DNA from: Sphingobacteriia bacterium
GTDB lineage: Bacteria; Bacteroidota; Bacteroidia; NS11-12g; UBA9320
Assembly (NCBI GenBank): GCA_008080835.1
Contig: VMDK01000001.1
Location: 1-35,934 of the forward strand
Direction: 5' to 3'
DNA: 35,934 bases
Below the pieces are notes generated by a model that was not told the DNA's origin, did not search any database, and was given only the letters and a program-made list of their open reading frames with translations. Shown here in pieces: positions 7,980 to 14,843 of the stretch; within the stretch, counting starts at the first letter, position 1, and each line of letters begins with the position of its first letter. The translations under genes were made by a program, and so were the position numbers.

Positions 7980-8113
7980 ATAACGGTTTGCAGCTACCCG
8001 AAGGTGGCGATTTCGAAGCACTTCATTGTCAATTTAGCACCATAGTTAATTAGAAGCACAAAAATTAAAATAACCCACAACCGCCCCACTTGCGGGTAGG
8101 TGCGGTTATGGGC
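7980..8113 (-). other. attC-like recombination site of the cassette
   Basis: Read on the minus strand: R'' box GCCCATAAC (8113-8105), L'' arm CACCTACCCGCAAG (8102-8089), a variable central part of about 85 bases, L' arm CTTCGGGTAGCTG (8003-7991), spacer CAAACC, and R' box G^TTAT (7984-7980). L'' and L' pair except for one mismatch and one extra base, like the extrahelical bases of attC. The unpaired spacer between R and L arms is asymmetric (CG against GGTTTG), as in known sites. GTGG/CCAC and CG-rich arms extend the stem inward. In the integrated form only the five bases GTTAT pair with R''; the circular form would restore nine. The GTTATGG core departs from the textbook GTTRRRY. Confidence 0.8.
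8074..8112 (-). terminator. Possible intrinsic terminator overlapping the attC 5' half
   Basis: On the minus strand CCCATAACCGC (8112-8102) can pair with GCGGTTGTGGG (8084-8074), with one G-U pair, followed by a T-rich TTATTTTAATTTTTG. It would end transcription of the cassette gene 14 bases after its stop. It competes with the attC fold because both use the R'' box. Confidence 0.55.
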
Positions 8114-8125
8114 TGGTTTTGATTA

Positions 8126-8896
8126 TTAATTTTCTTCTCTCTTTCTAATTGCAAGTGGAATAGCAAATTTTGGTAAAAATGAGATTAGATTAGTTGCCAG
8201 TTTCAAAATGTAATTATAGATTTCCTTGTATATATAAAATGCGATAAGCAAAAGAAATGATCCTGCTATACTCATAACTCCTATTTTAATGTAATCTCCA
8301 AAATTGTCATAATCTCCAACAATTTGTTGAGGAGCTAATCCGCTGAATATCTCCATTCCTGGAAAAATACTTAGTAACAATGCAGGGTATTCACTTAATG
8401 GTGCATACACAAAAGAACCCACTAGCGCAGCAAAGATTTGAAGTATACCTGCGTATAAAAACAACACGAACAGTAATTCACCTATTACCAAAATTAATTT
8501 CGGTAAGGTTTTTACAAAAACAAAGGATAACAAACCGTCATATTCGATGGTTTTCATTTGTTCTGTTCGCTTTTTTAAGACACTAAATAAAGCCCAAGCG
8601 GTTAAAATGCTAATTGCGAAGCCAAGGATTAGACCAACAACAGCTCCCGCTTTTTTGCCACCACTTAAATACTCGCTTGAAATGTAGCTTTTCACAAAGC
8701 CGGAATCTCCAAACAATCCATCAATACTGAGATAAATTCCGCCTAGCAGAAGACCAACAGCTAAAATAGAAAGTAAAAGTGTAATAATGTTTTTAAAAAC
8801 ATTTCCATCATCTAGTCTTCCTAAAAAAGGAATAACTAATTTGTTGTAGCCTTTATCAGCTATCGATAAGGATACGAAAGGTAAATTTTTTTCCAT
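8126..8896 (-). CDS. Cassette-borne multi-pass membrane protein of unknown function
   Basis: 256 residues. An N-terminal cytoplasmic stretch (MEKNLPFVSLSIADKGYNK) is followed by about five hydrophobic segments (near 36-58, 85-107, 130-160, 168-185 and 205-228), with charged loops such as LKKRTEQMKT between them and a basic tail ending RKREEN. I recognise no family. Codon use is AT-rich, unlike the genes on both sides. It is the only gene of the cassette-like segment, in the same direction as the operon it interrupts, so it may be read both from the operon and from its own promoter. Its stop lies 12 bases before the attC core box, as usual for cassettes. Possible roles, such as a phage-defence effector or a transporter accessory, are not shown by the sequence. 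Confidence 0.8.
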   Translation of the reverse strand: MEKNLPFVSLSIADKGYNKLVIPFLGRLDDGNVFKNIITLLLSILAVGLLLGGIYLSIDGLFGDSGFVKSYISSEYLSGGKKAGAVVGLILGFAISILTAWALFSVLKKRTEQMKTIEYDGLLSFVFVKTLPKLILVIGELLFVLFLYAGILQIFAALVGSFVYAPLSEYPALLLSIFPGMEIFSGLAPQQIVGDYDNFGDYIKIGVMSIAGSFLLLIAFYIYKEIYNYILKLATNLISFLPKFAIPLAIRKREEN

Positions 8897-8992
8897 TTTT
8901 TAAAAATTAAAGTTTCCTACTCTTGCGGCTTTTCGGATTTCGCCCCGTTTTTTATAGTGGCTTCTGGACTCCACCTTTGCTTTTCAATTTTA

Positions 8993-9017
8993 CAAAATAA
9001 TTTTTAAAAACTATCAA
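8993..9017 (-). promoter_or_regulatory. Possible cassette promoter
   Basis: Minus strand TTG at 9017-9015, then 15 bases, then TATTTTG at 8999-8993, close to the Bacteroidota -33 TTG / -7 TAnnTTTG pair but one base short in the -7 box. It lies within the unusually long (about 178-base) leader of the cassette. Confidence 0.35.
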
Positions 9018-9570
9018 AGTTGTCCCCTGGTGGTTCTCTTGTTTGTCCGCTATGTCTGTTTAACTTGCCCATAACTGAGGTTAAAATCGACCCAGACCCA
9101 TTTGGACATTTCCTTTAAATGAAAATCCAGATACCGCCCTCCACCATAACTCTGCAGGTGTTTACTGCTATCAATGAACGGACAAAATAGTCCATCGTAC
9201 TCCGGATGCTTCTTCAGATAATCCAGATTTTGATAGAGCGTCAGCTTGTGCTTCGAATCACCGAGAGTGAACTTCAATATACCGTATCGACGATACAGAG
9301 GTGTTCGCTCCGTCGAAGTGGCCATCCAAAACTTCTTCTTGAAGATCAACTTCCGGAACTTGGCTTTGACTTTATATGACTCGTCGATGTTGTAGTAGTT
9401 CAGCCCATAAAAGAGCTTGAGATCTTCTTCTAGCAGGATCGATTTCGCACTATCAGCAAATATCCTATCAATACTGTCGCGGTAGTTCTGGACCTTCAAT
9501 GCATACGGCGACATGGATTGAGCGATCGTGAAGATCGGAGTGAACATGACTGCCAGCAATACCAATCGTA

Positions 9571-10341
9571 TCATAGTTCATCCTCCACTTTATACAGGTT
9601 CCTCAAAAGGAAACTCAACCCAATGGATGCATACCAGTCGGGAGCCTCACGCGACATTCCAATTCCCACACCTAGATCGAACTGAAGGTCCTTTTTCCAT
9701 TCCCAGGTGCTACCAAGATCCAAAGCTTGGAAGTATTGAAGGTCATTTCTCGACCCGTACATCTCTGCGAACAAAGCGAAATTGGATTCCCCATAGGTGA
9801 TCTTGAAAGTCCAGTTCAAGGTGGTTTGCTCCATCTGCCACCAATCCAGGTTCAACATATAGGATATGGAAAAATTAGGATCAACCTGATGATGGAAGAT
9901 CAGACCCATATCAGGCCTTAGGGACCCTGAATCAGTTGGAATTCGGACGTGTGAGCTGAAGGCGATGCTTGGAATCACATCGTATGCGGATAGTATCTCT
10001 GTTTTCAGACCGAACCGAGGGTCCTGAATGAAGACTGGGGAACTGGCTCTGGCACCATTCTCAGTGAACGTCTGGTTCACCCCTCCTAACAACCTGAGTT
10101 CAGTGCGCTCAAATGCTCCGAAACGCAATGCACTGGTATTCCAATTCACGTGAGAAACTGAACTGCCGGGAACGCGTCCTGTATTGATGAACATCCCCGT
10201 CTCAAACTGCAACCCCGCTTGTTCTACTGTGTTGTATGCATCGGTAAATCCGGGACGATCCGTATTTAAGGGTTTATTCTGACTAAATCCTGCCGCCGAA
10301 AGGAGCATGCACAAATAGAAAGCAACTGTTCTTCGCATCAT
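9571..10341 (-). CDS. Outer-membrane beta-barrel-type protein, similar to the MetA phenol-degradation family
   Basis: 256 residues from the ATG at 10341 (an upstream GTG would place seven extra residues before the signal peptide). Signal peptide MMRRTVAFYLCMLLSAAGFSQ, then NTDRPGFTDAYNTVEQAGLQFETG, the characteristic opening of the transporter family named for phenol-degradation MetA (PF13557-like). The rest alternates in amphipathic strands with aromatic ends (LRLLGGVNQTF, LNWTFKITYGESNFALFAEMYG) and ends in barrel-like LDLGVGIGM and WYASIGLSFLL. It is likely an outer-membrane barrel; the substrate is unknown, and in Bacteroidota the family name does not imply phenol catabolism. It lies 27 bases after the radical SAM gene and overlaps the DUF1684 start by 4 bases, so it belongs to the dnaE operon. 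Confidence 0.7.
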   Translation of the reverse strand: MMRRTVAFYLCMLLSAAGFSQNKPLNTDRPGFTDAYNTVEQAGLQFETGMFINTGRVPGSSVSHVNWNTSALRFGAFERTELRLLGGVNQTFTENGARASSPVFIQDPRFGLKTEILSAYDVIPSIAFSSHVRIPTDSGSLRPDMGLIFHHQVDPNFSISYMLNLDWWQMEQTTLNWTFKITYGESNFALFAEMYGSRNDLQYFQALDLGSTWEWKKDLQFDLGVGIGMSREAPDWYASIGLSFLLRNLYKVEDEL

Positions 10342-10368
10342 TGCGAAAGTAACGTTCGACACCCGTAA

Positions 10369-11433
10369 TTAAAACAGACGGAGCTGGTCAGGTCGTCGCC
10401 GGAACAGGGACGTGTTGAGCACCAACTCCTTTTCCGAATACTCAAACTTCTTGCGTGCTAAATGAACTTGTTGTCTGATTATGTCGGAGACATTACCCTT
10501 ACCCTTCATTCGTGTTCCGAATTCTGAACCATTGGTCTTCCCTCCGTGTAGTCCCATAATCTGATTCATGACCTTGTTCTTCCGATCCGGGTAGTGCTCC
10601 TCAAGCCAATCCTCGAATAAAAGACGAATGGGACCGCTCAATCGAATGGTCGTATAGTGGAAACTGATCGCGCCGGCTTCACGACCCATTTTTGCTATGT
10701 CCATGATCTCGTGGCTGTTCATTCCCGGGATGATCGGCGCCATCATCAGATTGACAGGGATCCCTGCTTTCGATAACTCTTCTACCGCTTTCATCTTTGC
10801 GCGGAATGCAGATGTTCGAGGCTCCAACAATCGGCGAAGCTTTTCATTCTTACTCGTGATACTCATACTCACCGATACCAATTGCTTCTTAGCCATCTCC
10901 CGAAGTATATCTATATCCCTTGTCACGAGAGCATTTTTTGTGATCATGCCCAAGCTTTGGTCGTGCTCCGCACAAACCTCCAGAATTGCTCGGGTGATCT
11001 TTAGTTTCCGCTCAACGGGTTGGTAGCAATCGGTATTTCCCGAAAGCATGATCGTCTCCCCTTTCCAACCCTTGGACCTCAACCGTTCTCTCAAAAGGCT
11101 TGGTGCATCGGGCTTGACCAATATCTGTTTCTCAAAATCAAGACCGGGATTGTAACCCCAATATTCGTGAGTGATACGGGCATAGCAATAGATGCAACCA
11201 TGCTCACAACCTTGATACGGATTCATTCCCCAGTTGAAACCTATATCGGGGCTATCGATCTTATTCAGGATGCCTTTGGGATAGATCTGCTGATAGTTGG
11301 TGGGTTTGTCCTCCTCTTCTTCCTCATTTTGATTGAATTCCGGATCATTCTCATAGCTGAGTTTCTCAAAACGATTATCGAGCTGGAGTTTTGTTCCTCG
11401 TCCCTTTGGTTTCTTTCGGGGATCCTTTCTCAT
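10369..11433 (-). CDS. PA0069-family radical SAM protein
   Basis: 354 residues. The iron-sulfur cluster motif is Cys76-x3-Cys80-x2-Cys83 in NPYQGCEHGCIYCYAR, the spacing and context typical of the PA0069 family, related to the spore photoproduct lyase-like group of radical SAM proteins. Further family landmarks are SGNTDCYQPVE, TKNALVTRDIDIL and MMAPIIPGMN. The N-terminal 60 residues are basic then very acidic (NEEEEEDK). The reaction is unknown. The start codon overlaps the dnaE stop by 4 bases (ATGA), so it is translationally coupled to the error-prone polymerase; this suggests, without proving, a role linked to DNA damage. Confidence 0.9.
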   Translation of the reverse strand: MRKDPRKKPKGRGTKLQLDNRFEKLSYENDPEFNQNEEEEEDKPTNYQQIYPKGILNKIDSPDIGFNWGMNPYQGCEHGCIYCYARITHEYWGYNPGLDFEKQILVKPDAPSLLRERLRSKGWKGETIMLSGNTDCYQPVERKLKITRAILEVCAEHDQSLGMITKNALVTRDIDILREMAKKQLVSVSMSITSKNEKLRRLLEPRTSAFRAKMKAVEELSKAGIPVNLMMAPIIPGMNSHEIMDIAKMGREAGAISFHYTTIRLSGPIRLLFEDWLEEHYPDRKNKVMNQIMGLHGGKTNGSEFGTRMKGKGNVSDIIRQQVHLARKKFEYSEKELVLNTSLFRRRPDQLRLF

Positions 11434-14400
11434 GGGCGGTTCTCTTTTGATGTGGCCATTCTCTGTTTCTTCGCCTTCATGAGCATTTGCTGTTCATAGA
11501 CCGATATATCTGCATACCTCGGATCCTGTATCACCGGAAGCATGTGCATCTCTCGTACCTCGATGGAAACGGCACCAAACTCCTCTACAACCTTCCCCGT
11601 GACCCGATAAACTCCCTTACCTCGAAATGGGAACTTCTCCGTTACCGGTGGAAAATGAACGGTATCCAGAAATGCCCCGTTCCGGTCGAGAAACGTACCA
11701 AAGTACATTCGCTCCCCTTTGGAAGTATTTGTTTTCTTGACATGGATCAGATACCCTGTGACCGTTGCTTCGCGACCTGCATGTTTCAAAAGCTCTCCGG
11801 CCGATATTCCGGCATCCGTCTGCTCCCGCAAAAGCATGAACGGATTGCACAACGGAAATCCGAGCAATTCCATTTGGTCGAAAGCGTCCTCATACTTCTC
11901 TGTGAGAAGGGTCGGGAGCTGATACTCCTTGGGTTTCGGTTCAAAAAGAGTCGGCATGAGCTTCTTCTTCGGCTTGTGCCCCAGCAGTAAATGAGCCTTC
12001 CACAGCAGTGCTTTTTTTGAGAGACCGGTAAAGCGAAAAGCTCCTGCACGGATCAGCAAAACCAGCTGCTCCAGACTGATCGCGACGCGCGAAATGAACT
12101 CATTGAGCGAATGAAACTCCCCTTGCATCTTTTTGCTGTGCAGAAGACATTCCATGGCGGTATGCTCGAACCCGCGTATACGATGAAACCCAAGATAGAT
12201 CGTCTTCCCCTCGATGCGGGAAAGGGCACCGCTTTTGTTCACGCAAGGTTCCTCGACCGCCGCACCACAAAGCCGAGCCTCGTTCAGATAAAGCTCCGGA
12301 CTGTAGAACCCTCCCCCATTATTGATCGTGGCCACCATATACTCCCTCGGATAGTAGGCTTTGAGGAACAAGCTCTGATAACTCTCCACCGCATACGACG
12401 CCGAATGTCCTTTTGCAAAAGCATAACCGGCAAAGCTCTCTACCTGTCGCCATACCTCTGCGGTCAGCTCCTTCGTATGTCCCTTCTCCACACAGTTGCT
12501 GAAGAATTTATCCTTGACCCGGGCGAATTCCTCCCTGGAGCGGAATTTTCCGCTCATCCCACGACGAAGGACATCGGCTTCTGCCAGACTCAACCCCGCG
12601 AAGTAGTGCGCTACCTTGATCACATCTTCCTGATATACCATCACCCCGAACGTGTCGGGCATGATCTGCATCATCACATCGTCCTCCGGTGGACGACGCT
12701 TCGGGTCCCGAAAGCGCAGTATATACTCCCGCATCATCCCCGACCGGGCCACTCCCGGACGTATCACCGAACTCGCGGCGACCAACCCCAGATAGTCCTG
12801 TACCCGCAACTTTTGCAGCAGCATACGCATGGCCGGTGATTCCACGTAAAAACAACCGATCGCCTTACCCTCACGTAAATGCTCCTTAATCTTCGGGTCA
12901 GACCGGAATCGCTTCATGTCGTGTATGTCGATCGCCTCCGAATCGGGGTGATTGCTACGAATGATCTCCAGCGTATCCTTGATCTTACCCAGTCCGCGCT
13001 GACTCAGAATATCAAACTTGTACAAACCCACATCCTCCGCCGTGATCATGTCGAAATGCGTGGTCGGAAAGCCCTTCGGAGGCAGGAAGGTCGCGGTGTA
13101 CCGATGTATGGGTTCTTCAGATATCAGAATACCCCCGGCATGTATGCTCAAATGACTCGGGAGGTCCTGTATATGGCGACTATACTTGATCACGAGTTGT
13201 GATAGTTCATCGAGCTTGGTGAACGAGAAACGGCCACTACTGAGCATGTCGATCTCGCGCTTGGGCAAGCCAAATACTTTTCCCAACTCCCGGATGGTGG
13301 CCCGGAATTGAAAGGTGCTGTAGGTAGCCAAAAGACTCACGTTCGGAAAGCGATCGAATATGTAATTGGTCACGTCATCACGATCGGCCCAGGAGAAATC
13401 AATGTCGAAATCGGGCGGGTTCTTCCGGTAAAGATTGATGAAGCGCTCAAAGAACAGGTCGAGGTCGATCGGATCCACGTCCGTGATGCGGAGTATGTAG
13501 GCCACGATGCTGTTTGCTCCACTGCCACGTCCCACATAGAAATAACCCTTGCTCCGAGCATAACGTACAATGTCCCAACTGATCAAAAAGTAGGATACGA
13601 AACCCTTCTTGCTGATGATGTCGATCTCCTTCTCCAGACGCTCAAGCAACTCGTCATCCGGATGCGGATACCGGTAGCTGAGCCCTTCCGTACACAAGAT
13701 GCGAAGCAACTCCAGATCATCCTCCGCCGACCCGGTATAGGTCTGCTGATTCTTGTGCTCCATGTCGTCCCCGAAATCGAAGTCGAACTCACACATGTTC
13801 AGCACGCGCTCCGATCGCTCAAGCAGATCCGGCCATTCGCGATATACCTCCAGCATTTGTTCCGGGGAAAGAAATGCACAGTTCGGCGATGATTGCTCGG
13901 AAACGGCCAACTTACTCAACAAAACATTGTTGTCGATCGCACGGAGTAACCGGTGCGTATTGTAGTCACGCTTATTGCGAAACGTACCGGTATTGAACGC
14001 CAGCAAGCGATCCGGCAACACATCACCCGAAGAAAAGCGCAGTCGATTCAGATCCTCCGGTGCCACACCGAGGTATTCATTATGCCTCAGGACCGCCCCC
14101 TCATAACTGTGATATGGATAGATGACCACGGCATGCTCAAACATCGGAGCACGATCGGGGATCGGAATGCCTTGATGAAGATGACCCGACAAATACCGAT
14201 TGATCTCCATGAAACCATCGTTGTTGAGTGCCAATGCCACAAAACACTGTCGGGCACCATTTCGGAAATCAATTCCCAGGACCGGAGCAATGTCTCTGCG
14301 CTGCGCCAACCGGACGAACTCCATGCAGGCTGATGTGTTGTTGATATCCGTCAGCGCCATACGCTCAACACCCCACTGCGCAGCCATGTCAAGGATCTCT

Positions 14401-14456
14401 TTCGGCGAAAGTATCCCGTATTTCAAACTGTAGCAGCTGTGGTTGTTCAAGTACAT
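11430..14456 (-). CDS. dnaE: DNA polymerase III alpha subunit, error-prone (DnaE2/ImuC-like) type
   Basis: 1008 residues, shorter than replicative DnaE (about 1160). An N-terminal PHP domain (1-200) starts MYLNNHSCYSLKYG; the HxH metal motif reads N4-x-H6, so the first His is lost and PHP exonuclease activity is unlikely. The C-family polymerase core has GRGSGANS (309-316), catalytic aspartates in PDFDIDF (Asp349/351/353) and Asp482 in YKFDILSQRGLG. A helix-hairpin-helix region follows near 840, and an OB fold near 905-985 (EATVTGYLIHVKK). It lacks the C-terminal clamp-loader-binding tail of replicative DnaE. Length and the PHP change fit the accessory polymerase used for mutagenic lesion bypass. 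It is first in an operon with the radical SAM gene (4-base overlap). No ImuA/ImuB or Y-family polymerase is in the window. Confidence 0.9.
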   Translation of the reverse strand: MYLNNHSCYSLKYGILSPKEILDMAAQWGVERMALTDINNTSACMEFVRLAQRRDIAPVLGIDFRNGARQCFVALALNNDGFMEINRYLSGHLHQGIPIPDRAPMFEHAVVIYPYHSYEGAVLRHNEYLGVAPEDLNRLRFSSGDVLPDRLLAFNTGTFRNKRDYNTHRLLRAIDNNVLLSKLAVSEQSSPNCAFLSPEQMLEVYREWPDLLERSERVLNMCEFDFDFGDDMEHKNQQTYTGSAEDDLELLRILCTEGLSYRYPHPDDELLERLEKEIDIISKKGFVSYFLISWDIVRYARSKGYFYVGRGSGANSIVAYILRITDVDPIDLDLFFERFINLYRKNPPDFDIDFSWADRDDVTNYIFDRFPNVSLLATYSTFQFRATIRELGKVFGLPKREIDMLSSGRFSFTKLDELSQLVIKYSRHIQDLPSHLSIHAGGILISEEPIHRYTATFLPPKGFPTTHFDMITAEDVGLYKFDILSQRGLGKIKDTLEIIRSNHPDSEAIDIHDMKRFRSDPKIKEHLREGKAIGCFYVESPAMRMLLQKLRVQDYLGLVAASSVIRPGVARSGMMREYILRFRDPKRRPPEDDVMMQIMPDTFGVMVYQEDVIKVAHYFAGLSLAEADVLRRGMSGKFRSREEFARVKDKFFSNCVEKGHTKELTAEVWRQVESFAGYAFAKGHSASYAVESYQSLFLKAYYPREYMVATINNGGGFYSPELYLNEARLCGAAVEEPCVNKSGALSRIEGKTIYLGFHRIRGFEHTAMECLLHSKKMQGEFHSLNEFISRVAISLEQLVLLIRAGAFRFTGLSKKALLWKAHLLLGHKPKKKLMPTLFEPKPKEYQLPTLLTEKYEDAFDQMELLGFPLCNPFMLLREQTDAGISAGELLKHAGREATVTGYLIHVKKTNTSKGERMYFGTFLDRNGAFLDTVHFPPVTEKFPFRGKGVYRVTGKVVEEFGAVSIEVREMHMLPVIQDPRYADISVYEQQMLMKAKKQRMATSKENRP

Positions 14457-14474
14457 TTTTCAGCAAAAGGGCAT

Positions 14475-14482
14475 CAAATATA
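14475..14482 (-). promoter_or_regulatory. -7 promoter element of the dnaE operon
   Basis: Minus-strand TATATTTG, a perfect match to the Bacteroidota -7 consensus TAnnTTTG, 18 bases upstream of the dnaE ATG. A clear -33 TTG is not seen at the usual distance, which fits a promoter depending on or blocked by a regulator. Confidence 0.6.
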
Positions 14483-14483
14483 T

Positions 14484-14500
14484 TGCTAATATTTTTAGCA
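14484..14500. promoter_or_regulatory. Candidate operator of the dnaE operon
   Basis: Perfect inverted repeat TGCTAA-N5-TTAGCA, one base upstream of the -7 box and filling the space towards -33. A dimeric repressor bound here would block RNA polymerase. It is not the proteobacterial or Bacillus LexA box; the damage-response regulator is only an inference from the gene it controls. Confidence 0.55.
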
Positions 14501-14843
14501 TTCTAATTTTTTACTTTTATTTGCTTTGTGATTATGGATTTAGCTGAGCTCTCAATTACTACAAACACAAGGGTGCCGCGTCCAGATCAAAGGAATAAGC
14601 GTATTGTATTGCACTCACCAGAGGACTGTCACAGGTAACTGTCTGTGAATCAGTGTTACGACGCGCTGCAGAAGGCGGTGCGCGCTGGCAGGAGAGTGCG
14701 AGTGGCGGGTTGAGCGAATTGGGGTTTGGCCGGCTGGTGAGGGGCTGGTGGTGCGACAGGCCAAACGAAGTGCTTATCGCACTCTCGGATCTTTTTGCTT
14801 CTTTTTGTATCAAGACAAAAAGAAGAGTATAATATAAAAGCCA
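14501..14843. other. Intergenic region, GC-rich element and 10-bp inverted repeat
   Basis: No gene is supported between dnaE and the SRAP gene. Bases about 14655-14770 are much richer in G and C than their surroundings, and are bounded on the right by CTTTTTG and the perfect inverted repeat CTTCTTTTTG (14798-14807) / CAAAAAGAAG (14816-14825) with an 8-base loop. A long minus-strand reading frame across this part overlaps the SRAP start and has no recognisable domain, so I treat it as chance. The organisation recalls dispersed intergenic elements of Bacteroidota genomes, from memory only. The repeat ends 18 bases before the SRAP ATG and could also act in its expression. Confidence 0.5.

Larger units (their letters stand above)
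7984..9074 (-). mobile_element. Solitary integron-type gene cassette inserted in the DUF1684 gene
   Basis: On the minus strand the segment begins TTATGGGC (from 9074) and ends AACCG (at 7984); host sequence before it ends in G and after it begins TTAT, so both boundaries are G^TT, as left by integron integrase. It holds one gene in host orientation followed within 13 bases by an attC-like site. The core box GCCCATAAC (8113-8105) is the exact complement of GTTATGGGC (9075-9067), which would close the attC in the circular form. Excision restores the DUF1684 frame exactly. Its base composition is visibly more AT-rich than either flank. No integrase gene or second attC is seen here, so insertion at a secondary GTT site by an integrase acting from elsewhere is inferred. 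Confidence 0.82.
7878..9574 (-). pseudogene. DUF1684-family secreted protein, split by a gene cassette
   Basis: The 5' part (9574-9075) encodes a signal peptide (MIRLVLLAVMFTPIFTIAQS) and most of a DUF1684 domain (YRRYGILKFTL, YGGGRYLDFHL, VDFNLSY). It then runs into foreign sequence, adds six unrelated residues and stops at 9050. The missing end lies 1.1 kb away: minus-strand bases 7983-7878 encode NPYCPYN, then SCPIPPKENHLELSIPAG and a stop, the conserved C-terminus of the same family. Removing 7984-9074 joins the halves in frame as LSY-NPYC and gives a normal 201-residue protein. The function of DUF1684 is unknown. It was the last gene of the dnaE operon, and its start overlaps the previous gene by 4 bases. 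The remaining 174-residue product lacks the conserved Cys-containing tail and is probably inactive. Confidence 0.93.

Noticed and set aside
7874-8053. Short plus-strand frame of 59 codons
   Set aside because: It is antisense to the detached C-terminus of the DUF1684 gene and to the attC site, which explain the sequence better.
7980-9075. ATAAC at both ends as a transposon target-site duplication
   Set aside because: There are no terminal inverted repeats at these ends, and the G^TT boundary model with complementary core boxes explains the bases shared at the junctions.
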